This document shows positions 27,977 through 36,868 of a DNA stretch of 64,000 bases, piece after piece. The DNA is taken from contig NZ_LSJY01000202.1 in assembly GCF_001556865.1 (NCBI RefSeq), forward strand, positions 186,001 to 250,000, in the 5' to 3' direction. Below the pieces are notes generated by a model. It was given only the letters and a program-made list of their open reading frames with translations. It was not told where the DNA came from and did no database searches. The translations under genes and the position numbers were made by a program. Origin of the DNA: Sphingobium sp. CCH11-B1 (GTDB lineage Bacteria; Pseudomonadota; Alphaproteobacteria; Sphingomonadales; Sphingomonadaceae). Numbering within the stretch: position 1 is the stretch's first letter; every line of letters begins with the position of its first letter.

Positions 27977-28000
27977 TTGCCGCAGGGCGGCAATTTTTTT
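27977..28000 (+). terminator. Strong hairpin plus T7 run in the fliC upstream region
   Basis: TTGCCGC (27977-27983), loop AGG, GCGGCAA (27987-27993), then seven T. This is a canonical intrinsic terminator on the plus strand. No plus-strand gene ends here: the region lies between the divergent regulator gene and fliC, 117 bases upstream of the fliC sigma-28 promoter. Either a short plus-strand RNA ends here, or it insulates fliC from antisense transcription. In the 340-base gap I see only this, the two octamers and the promoter. Confidence 0.75.
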
Positions 28001-28116
28001 CCGGTAGAAACGGCAATATCCTCGGCTTTGATATGACCCGCGCGCGTGACGCGCACGTAAGGGGCGGGAAACAGCCGCCGATTCGCCCGGCCGATCAAAA
28101 AAATCGCGGTGCGCGT

Positions 28117-28143
28117 TAAAGGCTCCCGACCCCTTGCCGTTAT
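28117..28143 (+). promoter_or_regulatory. Sigma-28 (FliA) promoter of fliC
   Basis: TAAA (28117-28120), 15 bases, GCCGTTAT (28136-28143). The match to TAAA-N15-GCCGATAA is good. It lies about 60 bases upstream of the flagellin ATG, leaving a leader with AAAGGGA as ribosome binding site. Confidence 0.85.
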
Positions 28144-28205
28144 CCCCTTTCGAGGCCGCAAGCGCCCTGATGGCAGCGACCTGATAGACACGGAAAGGGA
28201 ACATC

Positions 28206-29030
28206 ATGACTGTTATCGGAACCAACTCTCCGGCCCTGCGCGCCGCCAACTCTTCGAACAGCGCCAACAAGGCTCTGCAGACCGCGATGGAACGCCTGTC
28301 GACCGGCAAGCGCATCAACAGCGCGAAGGACGATGCCGCCGGCCTCGCCATTGCCTCCAGCATGACCGCCTCGATCCGCGGCATGACCCAGGGCATCCGC
28401 AACGCCAACGACGGCATTTCGATGGCGCAGACGGCGGAAGGCGCGCTCGGCGAAGTCAGCAACATGCTGCAGCGTATGCGTGAACTGCAGGTCCAGGCGC
28501 TGAACGGCACCTATTCGACCACCGATACGGCGAACCTCCGTTCGGAGCAGCTGGAACTCAAGAACCAGATCAACGACATCGTCACGAAGACCTCGTTCAA
28601 CGGCAAGCTGCTGTTCGACGCCACCGCCGCCACCGGCTTCTCGATCCAGACCGGCGCCAGCGCCACCGACACCGTCACGCTGAAGTCGGTCGATCTGACC
28701 GCAGCCGCCGGCGGCGTGGGCGTCATCAACGCCGAAACCTTCGCCGACGCGGCGAACGTCGCGACACTGGCGGAATATGACACCGCTCTGTCGCAGATCT
28801 CGAACGCCCGCGCCGCTCTCGGTGCGACGCAGAACCGCCTGGAATCGGCTGTCAACAACATGACCGCGAACGTCACCAACCTGACCGACGCCCGCAGCCG
28901 CATCGAAGACGCCGACTTCTCGGCCGAAACGACCATGCTCGCCAAGCAGCAGATCCTGAGCCAGGCTTCGACCGCGATGCTGGCGCAGGCCAACCAGAGC
29001 CAGCAGGGCGTGCTGAAGCTGATCGGCTAA
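28206..29030 (+). CDS. fliC: Flagellin
   Basis: Filament subunit. At 274 residues it is a short flagellin. The conserved N-terminal D0/D1 region (the [20 protein letters not shown] start, then [19 protein letters not shown]) and the C-terminal D1/D0 region ([20 protein letters not shown] and [14 protein letters not shown]) are nearly joined, with only about 90 residues between. The exposed D2/D3 domains are therefore missing or minimal. It is the only flagellin gene in the window. A FliA promoter precedes it and a hairpin follows. Confidence 0.97.
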   Translation: MTVIGTNSPALRAANSSNSANKALQTAMERLSTGKRINSAKDDAAGLAIASSMTASIRGMTQGIRNANDGISMAQTAEGALGEVSNMLQRMRELQVQALNGTYSTTDTANLRSEQLELKNQINDIVTKTSFNGKLLFDATAATGFSIQTGASATDTVTLKSVDLTAAAGGVGVINAETFADAANVATLAEYDTALSQISNARAALGATQNRLESAVNNMTANVTNLTDARSRIEDADFSAETTMLAKQQILSQASTAMLAQANQSQQGVLKLIG

Positions 29031-29154
29031 GCCCCGCCTAAAGATTGGTCGGCTGGGGTCATGGTCACCTGACAGCCGCCCAAGTGGCCTCCGGCGCATC
29101 AACAGTCCCCACCGCGCCGGGGGCGACACCTTCGATCGAACGACCAGAAATCCC

Positions 29155-29184
29155 GAAGCCTCCGTCCCCCCGGGCGGAGGCTTC
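29155..29184 (+). terminator. Terminator-like hairpin after fliC
   Basis: GAAGCCTCCG (29155-29164), a ten-base loop, then CGGAGGCTTC (29175-29184): a perfect 10-base stem 125 bases after the fliC stop. No good T-run follows, so it may protect the flagellin mRNA 3' end as much as terminate. Confidence 0.6.
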
Positions 29185-29262
29185 ATCGCGTCGGCCGGGC
29201 ATCGGGGCGGACCGTGGATACAAGACTTGGCTTGGTCGTTCTGGCGTTCCATGATCGATCCC

Positions 29263-30750
29263 ATGACAAAGCTAGACCGGCGCGCGATGATCGCCGCCAC
29301 CGGTGCCGCCATGTTCCTCCCCTTTCCCGCCGCCGCGCAGGACGGATCGCGTCCATTTTCGTGGGAGGCGGCGGTGGCGCAGGCACGGGCACTGTCCCGC
29401 GCGCCCTATCGGCAAACCCCGCTCTATCCCGGCGCGGCGAAGGTCAATTATGATGCATTGCATGCCGCTCGCTTCCGCGACGACCGCACGCTCTGGGGCG
29501 ATCTTCCCGGTGACACGGGCATCCGCTTCTTTCCGCTGTCGGCCAACGCGGCCCAGCCGGTGCAGATCGCAATTGTGGCGAAGGGACGCGCGACGCCGTT
29601 GCGCTACGATCCCGGCATGTTCGACGCACCCGCCGGCAATGCCGTCGCCGCCCTTGGGCCAGATGCCGGCTTTGCCGGGTTCCGCATCATGAACGCCGCG
29701 CGCGATGGCGACTGGCTCTCCTTCCTGGGCGCGAGCTATTTCCGCGCGCCCGGCCCCACCAAGCAATTCGGCCTGTCGGCCCGTGCCATCGCGGTGAACA
29801 CCAGCATGCCGGGCCGGGAGGAGTTTCCACGCTTTACCCATTTTTGGCTCGAACGGACCGGGGCAAGCAGCGTCACGGTTTACGCCCTGCTCGATGGCGC
29901 ATCCATCACTGGCGCCTATCGATTCGTCAACAGCCTGGGCCGGGAAGGCGTGAAGCAGGAGGTGACCGCCGCCCTCTTCCCCCGCCGTGCGATCGAGGAA
30001 CTCGGCCTGATGCCGATGACCAGCATGTTCTGGTACGACCAGTCGAGCCGGGCCAAGGGAACCGACTGGCGGCCGGAAATCCACGATTCCGACCTCCTCT
30101 CCATCGCCAGTGCGGACGGCACGGCCCAGGCGCGGCCGATCGTCAACCCGTCCACCCCGCATTTCAGCGCCTTTCGCGAAACCAGTCCCAGGGGGTTCGG
30201 CCTCCTGCAGCGGGACCGGGATTTCGATCATTATCAGGATGACGGCGTTTTCTACGACCGGCGGCCATCATTATGGGCGACCCCGACCCGCCCGCTCGGC
30301 GCGGGCCAGGTCCGCCTGTACGCCTTCCCGACCGACAGCGAATATACGGACAATGTCGCTGCATTCTGGACCCCCGATGCCCCTGCCAGAGCGGGTTCGC
30401 GGATCGACCTGGCCTATCGGCTCGATTGGACGGCCGACCCTGCGCCTGCGGGCGGCGGCATGGCGATATTGCAGGATGTCTGGCGCGGGCGCGGCGACGG
30501 TGCCGGGTCCGACAGGCTGATACTGGACTTTTCAGGGTTGCCCGCAGGGACAAAGCCCGACATCTGGACCGATGTCGCGCGTGGCACATTGCTGAAAAGC
30601 GCCGGCTATCCGCTGGTGAACAAGCCCGGCATCTATCGCGTGATCCTCGACTTGAGGCGCGAGGGCACCGCCCCGGCCGATATTCGCGTGCAATTGCGGT
30701 CCGGCAATCGCGCATTCAGCGAATATGTGCATTATCCCTTGGGTGCGTAA
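29263..30750 (+). CDS. opgG: Periplasmic glucan biosynthesis protein (OpgG/OpgD family)
   Basis: Periplasmic protein that, with OpgH, makes osmoregulated periplasmic glucans. 495 residues from ATG 29263. The signal contains LDRRAMIAATGAAMFLPFPAAA, close to a twin-arginine signal as in OpgD. Family blocks include the FSWEAAVAQARALSRAPY start, RFRDDRTLWG, the segment GLMPMTSMFWYDQSSR, and DFDHYQDDGVFYDRRPSLW. It is followed by opgH after 29 bases. Whether it is the G or D paralogue cannot be settled; the pairing with opgH favours G. Its place inside the flagellar locus is unusual. Confidence 0.9.
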   Translation: MTKLDRRAMIAATGAAMFLPFPAAAQDGSRPFSWEAAVAQARALSRAPYRQTPLYPGAAKVNYDALHAARFRDDRTLWGDLPGDTGIRFFPLSANAAQPVQIAIVAKGRATPLRYDPGMFDAPAGNAVAALGPDAGFAGFRIMNAARDGDWLSFLGASYFRAPGPTKQFGLSARAIAVNTSMPGREEFPRFTHFWLERTGASSVTVYALLDGASITGAYRFVNSLGREGVKQEVTAALFPRRAIEELGLMPMTSMFWYDQSSRAKGTDWRPEIHDSDLLSIASADGTAQARPIVNPSTPHFSAFRETSPRGFGLLQRDRDFDHYQDDGVFYDRRPSLWATPTRPLGAGQVRLYAFPTDSEYTDNVAAFWTPDAPARAGSRIDLAYRLDWTADPAPAGGGMAILQDVWRGRGDGAGSDRLILDFSGLPAGTKPDIWTDVARGTLLKSAGYPLVNKPGIYRVILDLRREGTAPADIRVQLRSGNRAFSEYVHYPLGA

Positions 30751-30779
30751 CGGAACCGACTGGCTTAACATAGGTTCCC

Positions 30780-32690
30780 ATGCCTGGGTTAATAGCGGAC
30801 GAATGGATCATGGCAAATCGAGGCACGCCGACGGCAGGCGCCCCGGCAGAGGACCGGCCGTTGGCGCACGCGTTTGAAAGCGTGCCGGCCGAAAGCCCGT
30901 TGGCCATGCCGGAACAGGATTTCGCGTCCCGGCCCCTCTCGACCGACCGCCGCCCCCTCAACATAGATATCTGGGCGCGCCGCCTGTTGGTCGTGGCTCT
31001 CGCCCTGCTGCCGGCGGCGGTCGCCGCGCACGAAATGCGCCGGTCCATCGGCCTGGACGGGATCAGCCCGATGGAGGGCATCTATCTGGCCCTGTTCATT
31101 TCTCTGTTCGCCTGGATCGCGTTTGGCTTTTCCACCGCGACCATCGGCTTTCTGCTGCTGACAGTCGGCAAGGGCCGGGGCGTCACCCCCCGCCCGTTGC
31201 ACGCATCGGAACGGCTGCAGGGCAGGACGGCGATCCTGCTGCCGGTATGCAACGAGGATTTCCTGGGCGTGCTCGGCCGGCTGTCGATCATGGAGCGGTC
31301 ACTGGCTCAGGTTCTGGGCGGCGAACGGTTCGAATTCTTCATCCTGTCGGATTCGAACGCAGACAATGGCGAGGCGGAACGGCGCGCCTATCTGGAAATG
31401 CGCGACTCCTTCTCCCGCCCCGTTCATTATCGTCGCCGTGCGATCAACATCGGCCGCAAGCCGGGCAATATCGCCGAGTGGGTCCAGCGGTTCGGCGGCG
31501 CTTACGACCATATGGTCGTGCTGGACGCCGACAGCGTGATGAGCGGCCAGACCATGGCACGCCTTGCCGCCGATATGGAACGCCACCCGCATGTGGGCCT
31601 CATTCAGACAGTGCCGACCGTAATGGGCGCGGCGACGCTGTTCGCCCGCTGGCAGCAATTCGCCAGCCGGCTGTTCGGGCCGATCTCGGCTGCCGGCATG
31701 ATCTGGTGGGCGGGATCCGAAGGCATGTTCTGGGGGCATAACGCCATCGTGCGGGTCCGTGCCTTCGCGGAAAGCTGTGGGCTGCCCGAACTGCCCGGCC
31801 GCGCGCCCTTCGGCGGCCATATCATGAGCCACGACATGCTGGAGGCGGCACTGCTCCGCCGGCGCGGCTGGGACGTGCATATGGTGACGGCGGACGACAG
31901 TTTCGAGGAATTCCCGCCTTCCATGCCCGATGTCTTCACGCGGGACCGGCGCTGGTGCCAGGGCAATATCCAGCATGTGCCGCTGCTCTTTCGCATTGCC
32001 GGCCTGCATCCGGTCAGCCGGTTCCAGCTGTTCGTGGGAGCAAGCGCCTATTGCACATCGCCCATGTGGCTGGCGCTCATCCTGGTGGTGCTGGGAGGTG
32101 CGGCCAGCGGCCTGTGGCCCCCTGCCGCGGTGCTGCCGTCTGGTGGCTTATTGGCGGTGACGGCGGTGCTGCTGTTCGGCCCCAAGATCCTGGCGATCCT
32201 GTGGGCGATGGCGGACCCGGCGCGGCGCATCGGCTTTGGCGGCGCGGCGACCATGATCCGCGGGGTCATTGCGGACATCATCCTCTCCATCCTCATGGCG
32301 CCGGTCGCGATGCTGACGCAGACGATCAACCTGTTCGGCATCCTGATGGGTCGGAAGAGCAGCTGGAACGGTCAGACGCGCGATCGGGACGGAATGGCGA
32401 TCTTCAGCGCTGTCTGGCTGTTCAAATGGCATCTGTTGCTGGGCGTCGGGCTTACCGCCCTCGCGATCCGCGCTGGCGCGCTTGGCTGGACGCTTCCCGT
32501 TGTCGCCGGGCTGTTCGCCGCGCCGCTGCTGGCGGCGATCACCGCGCGCAAGGATCTGGGACGCAAGGCGGAAGAAGGCGGCCTGTTCAGGGTGGCCGAT
32601 CCCTGGTGGCGCACGCAAAGCTATCGCCCCCTGCGCTTCCGCTGGCCCACGCGTGCCAAGCGGCCGGTCATCGTCGCGAACGACGAATGA
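30780..32690 (+). CDS. opgH: Glucans biosynthesis glucosyltransferase OpgH
   Basis: Inner-membrane processive GT2 enzyme that builds the glucan backbone from UDP-glucose. 636 residues. The catalytic part has LPVCNEDF, the metal-binding DADSVMSG, a segment with SHDMLEAALLRRRGWDV, and QxxRW-type RDRRWCQGNIQH. About eight membrane helices flank it. It is shorter than the enteric protein at the N-terminus. An alternative ATG at 30810 is in frame. It is convergent with fliA, 21 bases away. Confidence 0.94.
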   Translation: MPGLIADEWIMANRGTPTAGAPAEDRPLAHAFESVPAESPLAMPEQDFASRPLSTDRRPLNIDIWARRLLVVALALLPAAVAAHEMRRSIGLDGISPMEGIYLALFISLFAWIAFGFSTATIGFLLLTVGKGRGVTPRPLHASERLQGRTAILLPVCNEDFLGVLGRLSIMERSLAQVLGGERFEFFILSDSNADNGEAERRAYLEMRDSFSRPVHYRRRAINIGRKPGNIAEWVQRFGGAYDHMVVLDADSVMSGQTMARLAADMERHPHVGLIQTVPTVMGAATLFARWQQFASRLFGPISAAGMIWWAGSEGMFWGHNAIVRVRAFAESCGLPELPGRAPFGGHIMSHDMLEAALLRRRGWDVHMVTADDSFEEFPPSMPDVFTRDRRWCQGNIQHVPLLFRIAGLHPVSRFQLFVGASAYCTSPMWLALILVVLGGAASGLWPPAAVLPSGGLLAVTAVLLFGPKILAILWAMADPARRIGFGGAATMIRGVIADIILSILMAPVAMLTQTINLFGILMGRKSSWNGQTRDRDGMAIFSAVWLFKWHLLLGVGLTALAIRAGALGWTLPVVAGLFAAPLLAAITARKDLGRKAEEGGLFRVADPWWRTQSYRPLRFRWPTRAKRPVIVANDE

Positions 32691-32711
32691 AATGGCCGCG
32701 CCTCGACTGCC

Positions 32712-33443
32712 TTAATCGCTCCAGTCGCGCAGCTTCTCGCGCAGCTTGTCGAGCGCGGACTTCTTGATCTGGCACACGCGCGCCGCGCCGATGTCCAGCG
32801 TCCGCCCTATTTCTTCCAGGTTGAGTTCCTCGACGAAATAAAGCTGGAGCACGATCGCTTCACGCTGCGGCAATTCACCGATGCAGGCGGCCAGCGCCTT
32901 CTTGAGCGATTCGCGCTCCATCACTTCGTCTGCGCGGTCCTCGACGTCGGCGAACCACATGGACTGGTCCGAATAGACCTCGTCCATGCTGCTGTGCTGA
33001 ACCATCTCGACGCTGTCGGCGACTTCGCGATAGGCGGCGGGTTCCAGCCCCATGTCGGCGGACATTTCCGCTTCGGTCGGCAAGCGGCCGAGCTTCTGCT
33101 CCAGCCGGTTGCGCACGCCCGCCAGTTCCTTGCGTTTGGCCATGGCGGAGCGGCAGAGCGTTGCCTGCCGCCGCAGATGGTCGATCATCGCGCCACGCAC
33201 GCGCAACTGCGCGTAAGCCGCAAAGCCCAGCCCCCGGTCCTCGAAGCTGTTCGCCGCCTCGACAAGCGCGACCATGCCGATCTGCAGCAAATCCTCCACT
33301 TCGATGGCGGTCGAAACCCGGCCATGGACGTGCCAGGCGATCTTGCGCACCAGCGGCATATACTGGCGGGCGAGCCGTTCGGGGCTGTTTTCCCCAGGCT
33401 TGCCGTAGGTGTGGGCGCCGGCCGCGATCTTGTTCATGTACAT
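32712..33443 (-). CDS. fliA: Flagellar sigma factor sigma-28
   Basis: RNA polymerase sigma factor for late flagellar genes; 243 residues. Region 2 is in VEDLLQIGMVALVEAANSFE and the following RGLGFAAYAQLRVRGAMID. Region 3 is around GRLPTEAEMSADMGL. Region 4 has the helix-turn-helix LNLEEIGRTLDIGAARVCQ. It is last in the transglycosylase-flhA-fliA operon, whose sigma-54 promoter places it in the middle class. Five candidate target promoters are in this window. Confidence 0.97.
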   Translation of the reverse strand: MYMNKIAAGAHTYGKPGENSPERLARQYMPLVRKIAWHVHGRVSTAIEVEDLLQIGMVALVEAANSFEDRGLGFAAYAQLRVRGAMIDHLRRQATLCRSAMAKRKELAGVRNRLEQKLGRLPTEAEMSADMGLEPAAYREVADSVEMVQHSSMDEVYSDQSMWFADVEDRADEVMERESLKKALAACIGELPQREAIVLQLYFVEELNLEEIGRTLDIGAARVCQIKKSALDKLREKLRDWSD

Positions 33444-33457
33444 GGCTCAGTCTTCCC

Positions 33458-35578
33458 TCAGGCCACCCGTTCCCGTTGCGGCAGCGGATCGTGCCGCGGC
33501 GTGGGCCGTGATTCGTTTCCTACGACCGCAACCACTTCCACTCCCTTACCGTCCGGGATTTCCAGGAAGGACAGGACGGGGGTTTCGGGCAGGTGCGGCT
33601 TGAACAGGCGGGCGAGCGCGCGACGCGCCACCGGCGAGGTCACAATGGCGAAGTTACGGGCCTGCCCCATGATGGGACGGGCGGCCTGAATGACCTGTTC
33701 GACGATACGGTTGGCAAGGCTGGGTTCGATCGGATGCTTGGCGTCGCCCGCCACGCGCATCGCCTGCGCCAGCATGGCCTCCAGTTCGCCATCGAGCGTG
33801 ATGACGGGCAGCGGCATCTTCACAGGCACCAGACCCTGGATGATGAGCGCACCGATGCGCTGGCGCACCGCCTCGACCAGTTGTTCATGGCTCATGTCTG
33901 GCCGCGCCGCGTCGACCATCGCCTCGCAGATGCGGCGGAAGTCCTTGAGCGCGATCCCTTCGGACAAGAGCGCGCGGCACAGCGCACTGATCTGCGTCAG
34001 GCTGAGCAGCCCCGGCGTCAGCCCGTCGACCAGTTGCGGGGCGGCGTCCTTCAAATTGTCGAGCAGCTTGCGCGCTTCGTCCAGGCCGAACATTTCCGAA
34101 GCGTTCATGGCGATAAGCTGGTTGAGGTGCGTCGCGACGACCGTCGGCGGATCGACCACGGTATAGCCGGCGATCACCGCCTCGCTGCGCTTCGCCTGCG
34201 AAATCCAGACCGCGTCGAGGCCAAAGGTCGGATCCTTGGCCACGCGGCCCTGCACCGTGCCTTCCAGCGCGCCGCTGTCCAGCGCCAGCAGGTCGTCGGG
34301 CCAAATCTCGTCCTCGCCCACGACCACGCCGGCGATGGTGATCCGATATTGATGCGGCTCCAGCGCCAGATTGTCCTTCACGCGCACCATCGGCACAACG
34401 AAGCCCAGTTCCTTCGACAGCTGGCGACGGATGCCTGTGATGCGCGCCATCAGGGGCGCGCCCTTGCGCTCGTCGACCAGGGAGATGAGCCCATAGCCGA
34501 TCTCCAGCCCCAGGATCGCACCGTCCGACACATCGTCCCATTCGATCAGCGCCGGGTTGGGCGCAGGCGGCGGCGGGGCCGGCTCTGCGGCCTTCTTCTG
34601 GCTCGCCTTGCGCAATTGCCAGGCGATGCCGCCGGCGACCGCCGCAGCGGGCAGGATGATCATGTGCGGCATGCCGGGCAGGATGCCCAGGAAGCCGAGG
34701 ATGGCGGCGACGGGGACCCACGCCTTGCCGGTGCCGAACTGGCCCGCGACCTGCGCCGACAGATCCTGCTCGCTCTTGACCCGGGTGACGATGGAAGCCG
34801 CGGCGATCGAGAGCAGCAGCGCGGGGATCTGCGCGACCAGCGCGTCGCCGATCGCAAGGATGATATAGGTCTGCGCGGCTTCGCCGATCGGCAGCTTGTG
34901 GCTGACGACGCCCAGGATGATGCCGCCCACGATGTTGATGGCCAGGATCAGGATGCCCGCGACCGCATCGCCCTTCACGAACTTGCTCGCGCCGTCCATG
35001 GAACCGTAGAAGTCGGCTTCGGTCGCGACTTCCTGCCGGCGGACCTTGGCCTCTTCGGGCGTGAGCAGGCCTGCATTCAGGTCGGCGTCAATCGCCATCT
35101 GTTTGCCCGGCAGCGCATCCAGGGTGAAGCGCGCCGACACTTCCGACACGCGGCCCGCGCCTTTGGTAATGACGACCAGGTTGATGATCATCAGGATCGC
35201 GAAGACAAAGATGCCCACGACATAGTCGCCGCCGATCAGGAAGTGGCCGAAGGCTTCGATCACCTGACCCGCAGCGTCCGATCCTTCATGCCCCTGTACC
35301 AGCACGACGCGCGTCGAAGCGACGTTGAGCGCCAGGCGCAGCAGCGTCGCGAACAGCAGGACCGTCGGAAAACTGGAAAAATCGAGCGGCTTGGCCGCGT
35401 TCAGCGCCACCATCAGCACGGCAAGGCTGATCATGATGTTGGTGATGAAACCGATGTCCAGCATGATCGCGGGGACCGGCACCATCATGAACAGCACGAC
35501 CATCAGCGTGGCGATGGGCAGCACCGCCCCCTTGGCGGCGCTCATCCAGATCTTCGCTTTGACTTGGGCGGGAGTCAT
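33458..35578 (-). CDS. flhA: Flagellar export apparatus protein FlhA
   Basis: Largest export-gate protein, 706 residues. The N-terminal half has eight membrane helices and the FHIPEP-type loop (VRRQEVATEADFYGSMDGASKFVKGD). The C-terminal cytosolic ring docks chaperone-substrate complexes (from about residue 340; blocks LIDERKGAPLMARITGIRRQ and ALDSGALEGTVQG). The gene lies between the transglycosylase gene and fliA, with gaps of 9 and 14 bases. Confidence 0.97.
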   Translation of the reverse strand: MTPAQVKAKIWMSAAKGAVLPIATLMVVLFMMVPVPAIMLDIGFITNIMISLAVLMVALNAAKPLDFSSFPTVLLFATLLRLALNVASTRVVLVQGHEGSDAAGQVIEAFGHFLIGGDYVVGIFVFAILMIINLVVITKGAGRVSEVSARFTLDALPGKQMAIDADLNAGLLTPEEAKVRRQEVATEADFYGSMDGASKFVKGDAVAGILILAINIVGGIILGVVSHKLPIGEAAQTYIILAIGDALVAQIPALLLSIAAASIVTRVKSEQDLSAQVAGQFGTGKAWVPVAAILGFLGILPGMPHMIILPAAAVAGGIAWQLRKASQKKAAEPAPPPPAPNPALIEWDDVSDGAILGLEIGYGLISLVDERKGAPLMARITGIRRQLSKELGFVVPMVRVKDNLALEPHQYRITIAGVVVGEDEIWPDDLLALDSGALEGTVQGRVAKDPTFGLDAVWISQAKRSEAVIAGYTVVDPPTVVATHLNQLIAMNASEMFGLDEARKLLDNLKDAAPQLVDGLTPGLLSLTQISALCRALLSEGIALKDFRRICEAMVDAARPDMSHEQLVEAVRQRIGALIIQGLVPVKMPLPVITLDGELEAMLAQAMRVAGDAKHPIEPSLANRIVEQVIQAARPIMGQARNFAIVTSPVARRALARLFKPHLPETPVLSFLEIPDGKGVEVVAVVGNESRPTPRHDPLPQRERVA

Positions 35579-35587
35579 ATCGGGCCG

Positions 35588-36403
35588 TTACCTTCCGAGG
35601 GTGGCGAGCATGAGATAGGCGAGACGCGCGGTCTGCGGCTGCGGCGCGACGGTCACGTCGGGCCGTTCGGAGAGGCGCTGGGTTTCGATCCGCACATAGT
35701 CGGCGGGTTGCACGGTCTTCGCGCCCGAAGGCAGCGAAGCGTCGGCATATTGGACAGGACCGCCGAGCGCGTCGGAACCCTTCTGCAGCTTGGCGGCAAA
35801 GCGATCGCGGATTTCGGTGAAGCTGCGCGGCGTGCCTTGCCGGTCGTAGAAGATGGAGCGGTTGGCGCGCGCCGCCGCCGGAAACAGCGATGCGGCCGTG
35901 GCGTCGGGCGCGCGGTCATGCGCGGACAGGAATTTGGCCGCGCCGCCCACGCCCAGGAAATGGGCAAGATAGAGGTCCACCGGCTGCGTTTCGCGGCCGA
36001 GGCGACTTTCCAGATAGGCCTTGTTGTCGGCGGCATGTTCGGCCGCCATGACCGACGCCGTTTCAGGATGCTTGCGCAGGTCGAGTATCTGCTGCCGCAA
36101 TTCGGGGTCGGCGACATAATAGCGGCCGCCGCTCTGCTGGATGGCATCGGCCGCCCAGCCCAGACCATATTGCGCGCCGTGCTTGTCAACGATGGCGAGC
36201 CAGCTCTGGTCGATGAATTGGTAAAGGCCGGTCGCGGAGGATGTCGTTGCGCGAGCGGCGGGATTAAGGCTCGACTCGATCTTCGCCTGCCCCAGCAGAT
36301 AGCTGAAGTCGACGCCGGTGCGCCGGCTCGCCATGGCAATCGCGTTGGTAACGCGATTGCCCGCCGATGCTGCGGTTGCCGAAATGTCAGCGAAAAGCGA
36401 CAC
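35588..36403 (-). CDS. Lytic transglycosylase (SLT domain), flagellar
   Basis: Likely cuts peptidoglycan so the rod can pass. The catalytic Glu is in FSYLLGQAKIESSLNPAA. TSSATGLYQFIDQSWL and the segment with DLYLAHFLGVGGAAKFL are typical SLT blocks. About 271 residues from a GTG at 36403 with GAGGA upstream. A GTG at 36421 is also in frame, but lies within ten bases of the expected sigma-54 transcription start. No classic signal peptide is seen, so export through the flagellar gate is possible. It makes up for FlgJ here lacking a muramidase domain. Confidence 0.85.
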   Translation of the reverse strand: MSLFADISATAASAGNRVTNAIAMASRRTGVDFSYLLGQAKIESSLNPAARATTSSATGLYQFIDQSWLAIVDKHGAQYGLGWAADAIQQSGGRYYVADPELRQQILDLRKHPETASVMAAEHAADNKAYLESRLGRETQPVDLYLAHFLGVGGAAKFLSAHDRAPDATAASLFPAAARANRSIFYDRQGTPRSFTEIRDRFAAKLQKGSDALGGPVQYADASLPSGAKTVQPADYVRIETQRLSERPDVTVAPQPQTARLAYLMLATLGR

Positions 36404-36440
36404 GAACGCGAATATCCTCACTTGCTAGCGAGGACATTAG

Positions 36441-36456
36441 AGCAAGGCTTGTGCCA
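36441..36456 (-). promoter_or_regulatory. Sigma-54 promoter of the transglycosylase-flhA-fliA operon
   Basis: Minus strand TGGCAC-AAGCC-TTGCT from 36456 to 36441, with GG and GC ten bases apart. It agrees at all key positions with TGGCAC-N5-TTGCW. The expected start is near 36430, directly ahead of the gene. Confidence 0.85.
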
Positions 36457-36498
36457 AGATTTGGTTAACGCGCCTTCATGAAAAAGACCCGCATAACG

Positions 36499-36521
36499 AA
36501 AAACGGCGCCAATCGGCGCCG
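36499..36521 (-). terminator. Terminator of the flgA-flgM-flgN operon
   Basis: Minus strand CGGCGCC-GATT-GGCGCCG followed by TTTTTCG, 29 bases after the flgN-like stop. A 7-base all-G/C stem, four-base loop and T-run make a convincing intrinsic terminator. The same bases, with the preceding TAAA at 36526-36523, also spell TAAA-N15-GCCGTTTT, a possible fortuitous FliA site. Confidence 0.85.
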
Positions 36522-36549
36522 CTTTAGGGACAGGTGAAATTTTTTTCGT

Positions 36550-36858
36550 TCAGCGGCCGTAGGTCAACGGCGCGGTGCTGGACCCGTGCGAGGCGAGCAG
36601 GGCAAGACGCTGATTCGCATGATCGGCGAGCAGGCTGGTGCGGATGCGCGCGCTTTCCAGTAACGGCAGCATCGCCTTCAGCCGTTCGGTCACGGCGGCA
36701 TCGGATCGCCACGCGCCGATGGCGCGAACGGCAGCCGTCGCGCGGCTCACCCGCCCGCTGGCTGCTTCGATCATGGCCGGGTCATTCCCGTCCAGCGTAG
36801 CGCGAAGCTCCTCGAACGCATCGAAGAGGTCATCCAGCGCGGCCAGACCAAGGGGCAT
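36550..36858 (-). CDS. FlgN-like small helical protein
   Basis: A 102-residue, mainly helical protein (LDDLFDAFEELRATLDGND, then VTERLKAMLPLLESARIRTSLLADHANQRL) directly downstream of flgM. FlgN, the export chaperone for FlgK and FlgL, is commonly in this place, small, helical and hard to recognise by sequence. The ARIRTSLLADHANQRLALL stretch is reminiscent of FlgN C-termini. The assignment rests mainly on position. Confidence 0.6.
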   Translation of the reverse strand: MPLGLAALDDLFDAFEELRATLDGNDPAMIEAASGRVSRATAAVRAIGAWRSDAAVTERLKAMLPLLESARIRTSLLADHANQRLALLASHGSSTAPLTYGR

Positions 36859-36868
36859 GGGACGCAGC

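Noticed and set aside
29045..29254. 69-codon frame between fliC and opgG
   Set aside because: No family resemblance; overlaps the hairpin after fliC and the opgG leader.
28140..29312. 390-codon minus-strand frame opposite fliC
   Set aside because: Opposite a certain flagellin gene, with no ribosome binding site or family motif.
33593..36481. 962-codon plus-strand frame opposite flhA and the transglycosylase gene
   Set aside because: Antisense shadow; composition dominated by Arg, Asp and His, as expected from the complement of GC-rich coding DNA.
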